Positions 62,963 to 64,000 of a DNA stretch of 64,000 bases are shown here, piece by piece. Position 1 is the first letter of the stretch. Every line of letters begins with the position of its first letter. Location: assembly GCA_037176725.1 (NCBI GenBank), contig JAZBRS010000029.1:125583001-125647000 (forward strand), written 5' to 3'. Under the pieces are notes generated by a model, which worked only from the letters and a program-made list of their open reading frames with translations, made no database searches and had not been told where the DNA came from. The translations under genes and the position numbers were made by a program. The DNA is from Posidonia oceanica (Eukaryota > Streptophyta > Magnoliopsida > Alismatales > Posidoniaceae).

Positions 62963-63691
62963 CTAGTGCGGCGTAATGCCCCTGGCTCGGGTGCTGGTGT
63001 GTTGGTGGAAATGGTGGTAGCGATGGTTATGTGGTGGATGGAAGAATGATGATTGGGGTCGTGTAGGGTAGTAAGGTGTGTTAATCGGAGGTTGTTGTGG
63101 ATGGAAGAATGGTGGTGGAGGTGGAGTGGGGTAATATGGCGTGTTAGCAGGAGGTTGTGGTAGGTATGGGGTTGCGTACGGTGGAGTTGGGTGGATATAA
63201 GAGTAGGTGGGCATCGGGTAGTATGGTGGATAGGGGCCTTGGTTAGGGAAGGTAGGGTTAGGTGTGGCGTGTGTGTAGACAGGCGTATGGAATAGGTGGT
63301 TGTGGTGTTCTTGGAGGGTGGAGGTTTGTGGGTTTGTGTGCGTGAAATGTTGTTGTTGAGCCAGGGATTGCCAGACCTCATAGGTCTCCTCCTCAAATGG
63401 GTAGGAAGTAGCCACAACGGGAGGCACAACGTTAGAAGTTGCCTCAGGATGCGTGAACTCGGGCGGGATGTCTATTGTTCGGGACTGATCCGCCTCCCCT
63501 CCTTCTTCGTTTGTATCAGTGTGGTAATCGAAGGGGATGGAGGCGTGCGGGAATTTTTGCCAGCCAGTGGCTAGTGAGAAGCCGGGGGTTCCTGGCCCTT
63601 CCATTTGTGAGGCTGAGCCTCTGAAGAAAGACCCGTCCGGGCCTTGGCCTTGCTGTGCCATGGAGGTAGAGGTAGTGCTCATGCGCTCCAT
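62963..63691 (-). pseudogene. EL-4 gag N-terminal segment
   Basis: 242 codons from ATG 63691, ending rich in Pro, Tyr and His with HTPYYPTPPPPPFFHPQQPP-like repeats. It is displaced from the capsid frame by an indel near 62979. Confidence 0.75.
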
Positions 63692-64000
63692 TGTTCTTTT
63701 CTTTTTCGTATTTTTTTTTCTCTTTCTTTTTTTCTCTTTTTTCTTTTTTTCTTTTTTCTTTTTTTTCTTTTTTCTTTTTTCTCTTTTGTTTCTTCTTTTT
63801 TTTTGCTTTTGTTTTTCTAGACTATTACAGGAGATAAAAAGAAATTACAGACTCAATGAACACTAATTAATACAAACTCGATAGAATTTGAAAAGAAAAA
63901 TAACAGAAATGGAAACAGTCTATGCTTATAATCCTGTAATTAGTAGCATGCCTAATCCCTGCAAACAATGCACTGAATCGTAATCCCCTGCTAGTCGCCT
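63692..64000 (-). other. EL-4 leader, cut by window end
   Basis: No gene. A pyrimidine tract on the plus strand (about 63695-63815) is purine-rich in the element RNA just before the gag ATG. Confidence 0.6.

Larger units (their letters stand above)
59259..63691 (-). pseudogene. EL-4 gag-pro frame with several stops
   Basis: Starts MERMSTTSTS at 63691. An indel in a G-run near 62979 shifts the frame, and the new frame stays open to 59259 except for stops at 62403 (TAG), 62232 (TAG), 61872 (TGA), 61392 (TAG), 61005 (TAA), 60492 (TAG) and 59787 (TAG). Order: Pro/Tyr/His-rich N-terminus, Retrotrans_gag, zinc knuckle, acidic linker, protease 1, linker, protease 2, and a G-patch-like end (IGYTPGKGLGR at about 59820-59790). 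Five of seven stops are TAG; C-to-T decay of CAG or CGA would explain many, but stop-codon readthrough cannot be judged from one copy. Confidence 0.85.
44591..64000 (-). mobile_element. EL-4: TAT-type LTR retrotransposon, incomplete
   Basis: Minus-strand element cut by the window end. It has the 3' LTR 44591-45894, polypurine tract, 3' region with two antisense genes, pol 55250-58792, gag-pro 59259-63691 and the start of the leader. The 5' LTR and PBS lie beyond 64000. It sits in the antisense PMD gene of EL-2; the flank left of the LTR is TTCGA, and the matching duplication should be found past 64000. In-frame stops make it non-autonomous. Confidence 0.85.

Noticed and set aside
1..64000. 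tRNA or rRNA genes
   Set aside because: The only tRNA-like sequence is the 18-base PBS and its partial copies; no cloverleaf or rRNA core was seen by eye.

Overview
This is repeat-rich nuclear DNA of a flowering plant, probably a eudicot; I cannot name the species. Every recognisable coding segment belongs to Ty3/gypsy LTR retrotransposons of the TAT/Ogre type (Retrotrans_gag, retropepsin, RT, RNase H, integrase) or to plant mobile domain (PMD/DUF7745-like) genes carried by them. I see no ordinary host gene, rRNA or tRNA gene.

Layout: four elements are nested or abutting. EL-1 (+, 1-6972) enters at its pol 3' end (1-1657, six in-frame stops), then a 2.8-kb 3' region with a 21-unit hairpin array, then a polypurine tract and an LTR (4437-6972). 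EL-2 (+) is the oldest layer. It has an unassigned 5' region, gag (8764-10803) joined by an internal deletion to the last ~48 codons of integrase (10989-11135), and a 3' region with an antisense DUF7745/PMD-like gene (13435-14794) and the tail of a second antisense PMD gene. EL-3 (-, 15818-44117) is a nearly complete 28.3-kb element inserted in a coding exon of that tail. It has 6.0-kb LTRs, a CACTC target-site duplication, a tRNA-Arg-type PBS, gag-pro, pol, a sense-strand DUF7745-like extra ORF and about 3.5 kb of hairpin-rich tandem repeats next to the 3' LTR. EL-2 resumes at 44118-44590 and is interrupted again by EL-4 (-, 44591 to beyond the window). EL-4 has a 1.3-kb 3' LTR, two intron-containing antisense genes (46915-48274 and 51028-53758), pol (55250-58792) and a gag-pro frame (59259-63691) that contains two retropepsin domains.

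How it works together: gag-pro and pol give each element its replication machinery. The extra DUF7745/PMD genes are passengers of unproven function, sense in EL-3 and antisense in EL-2 and EL-4. EL-1, EL-2 and EL-4 are inactivated by stops or deletion. EL-3 is young (LTRs differ by roughly 1 %, read by eye, mostly transitions) but carries a frameshift between RT and RNase H.

Most unusual content: several unrelated hairpin families in the non-coding parts show compensatory changes between copies. These are an interleaved-stem array (22396-23423), a GATAAGT/ACTTATC array shared by EL-1 and EL-3, and a dispersed four-arm palindrome of about 57 bp with 14 full and 2 half copies (4725-15121). The second standout is the tandem protease in EL-4.
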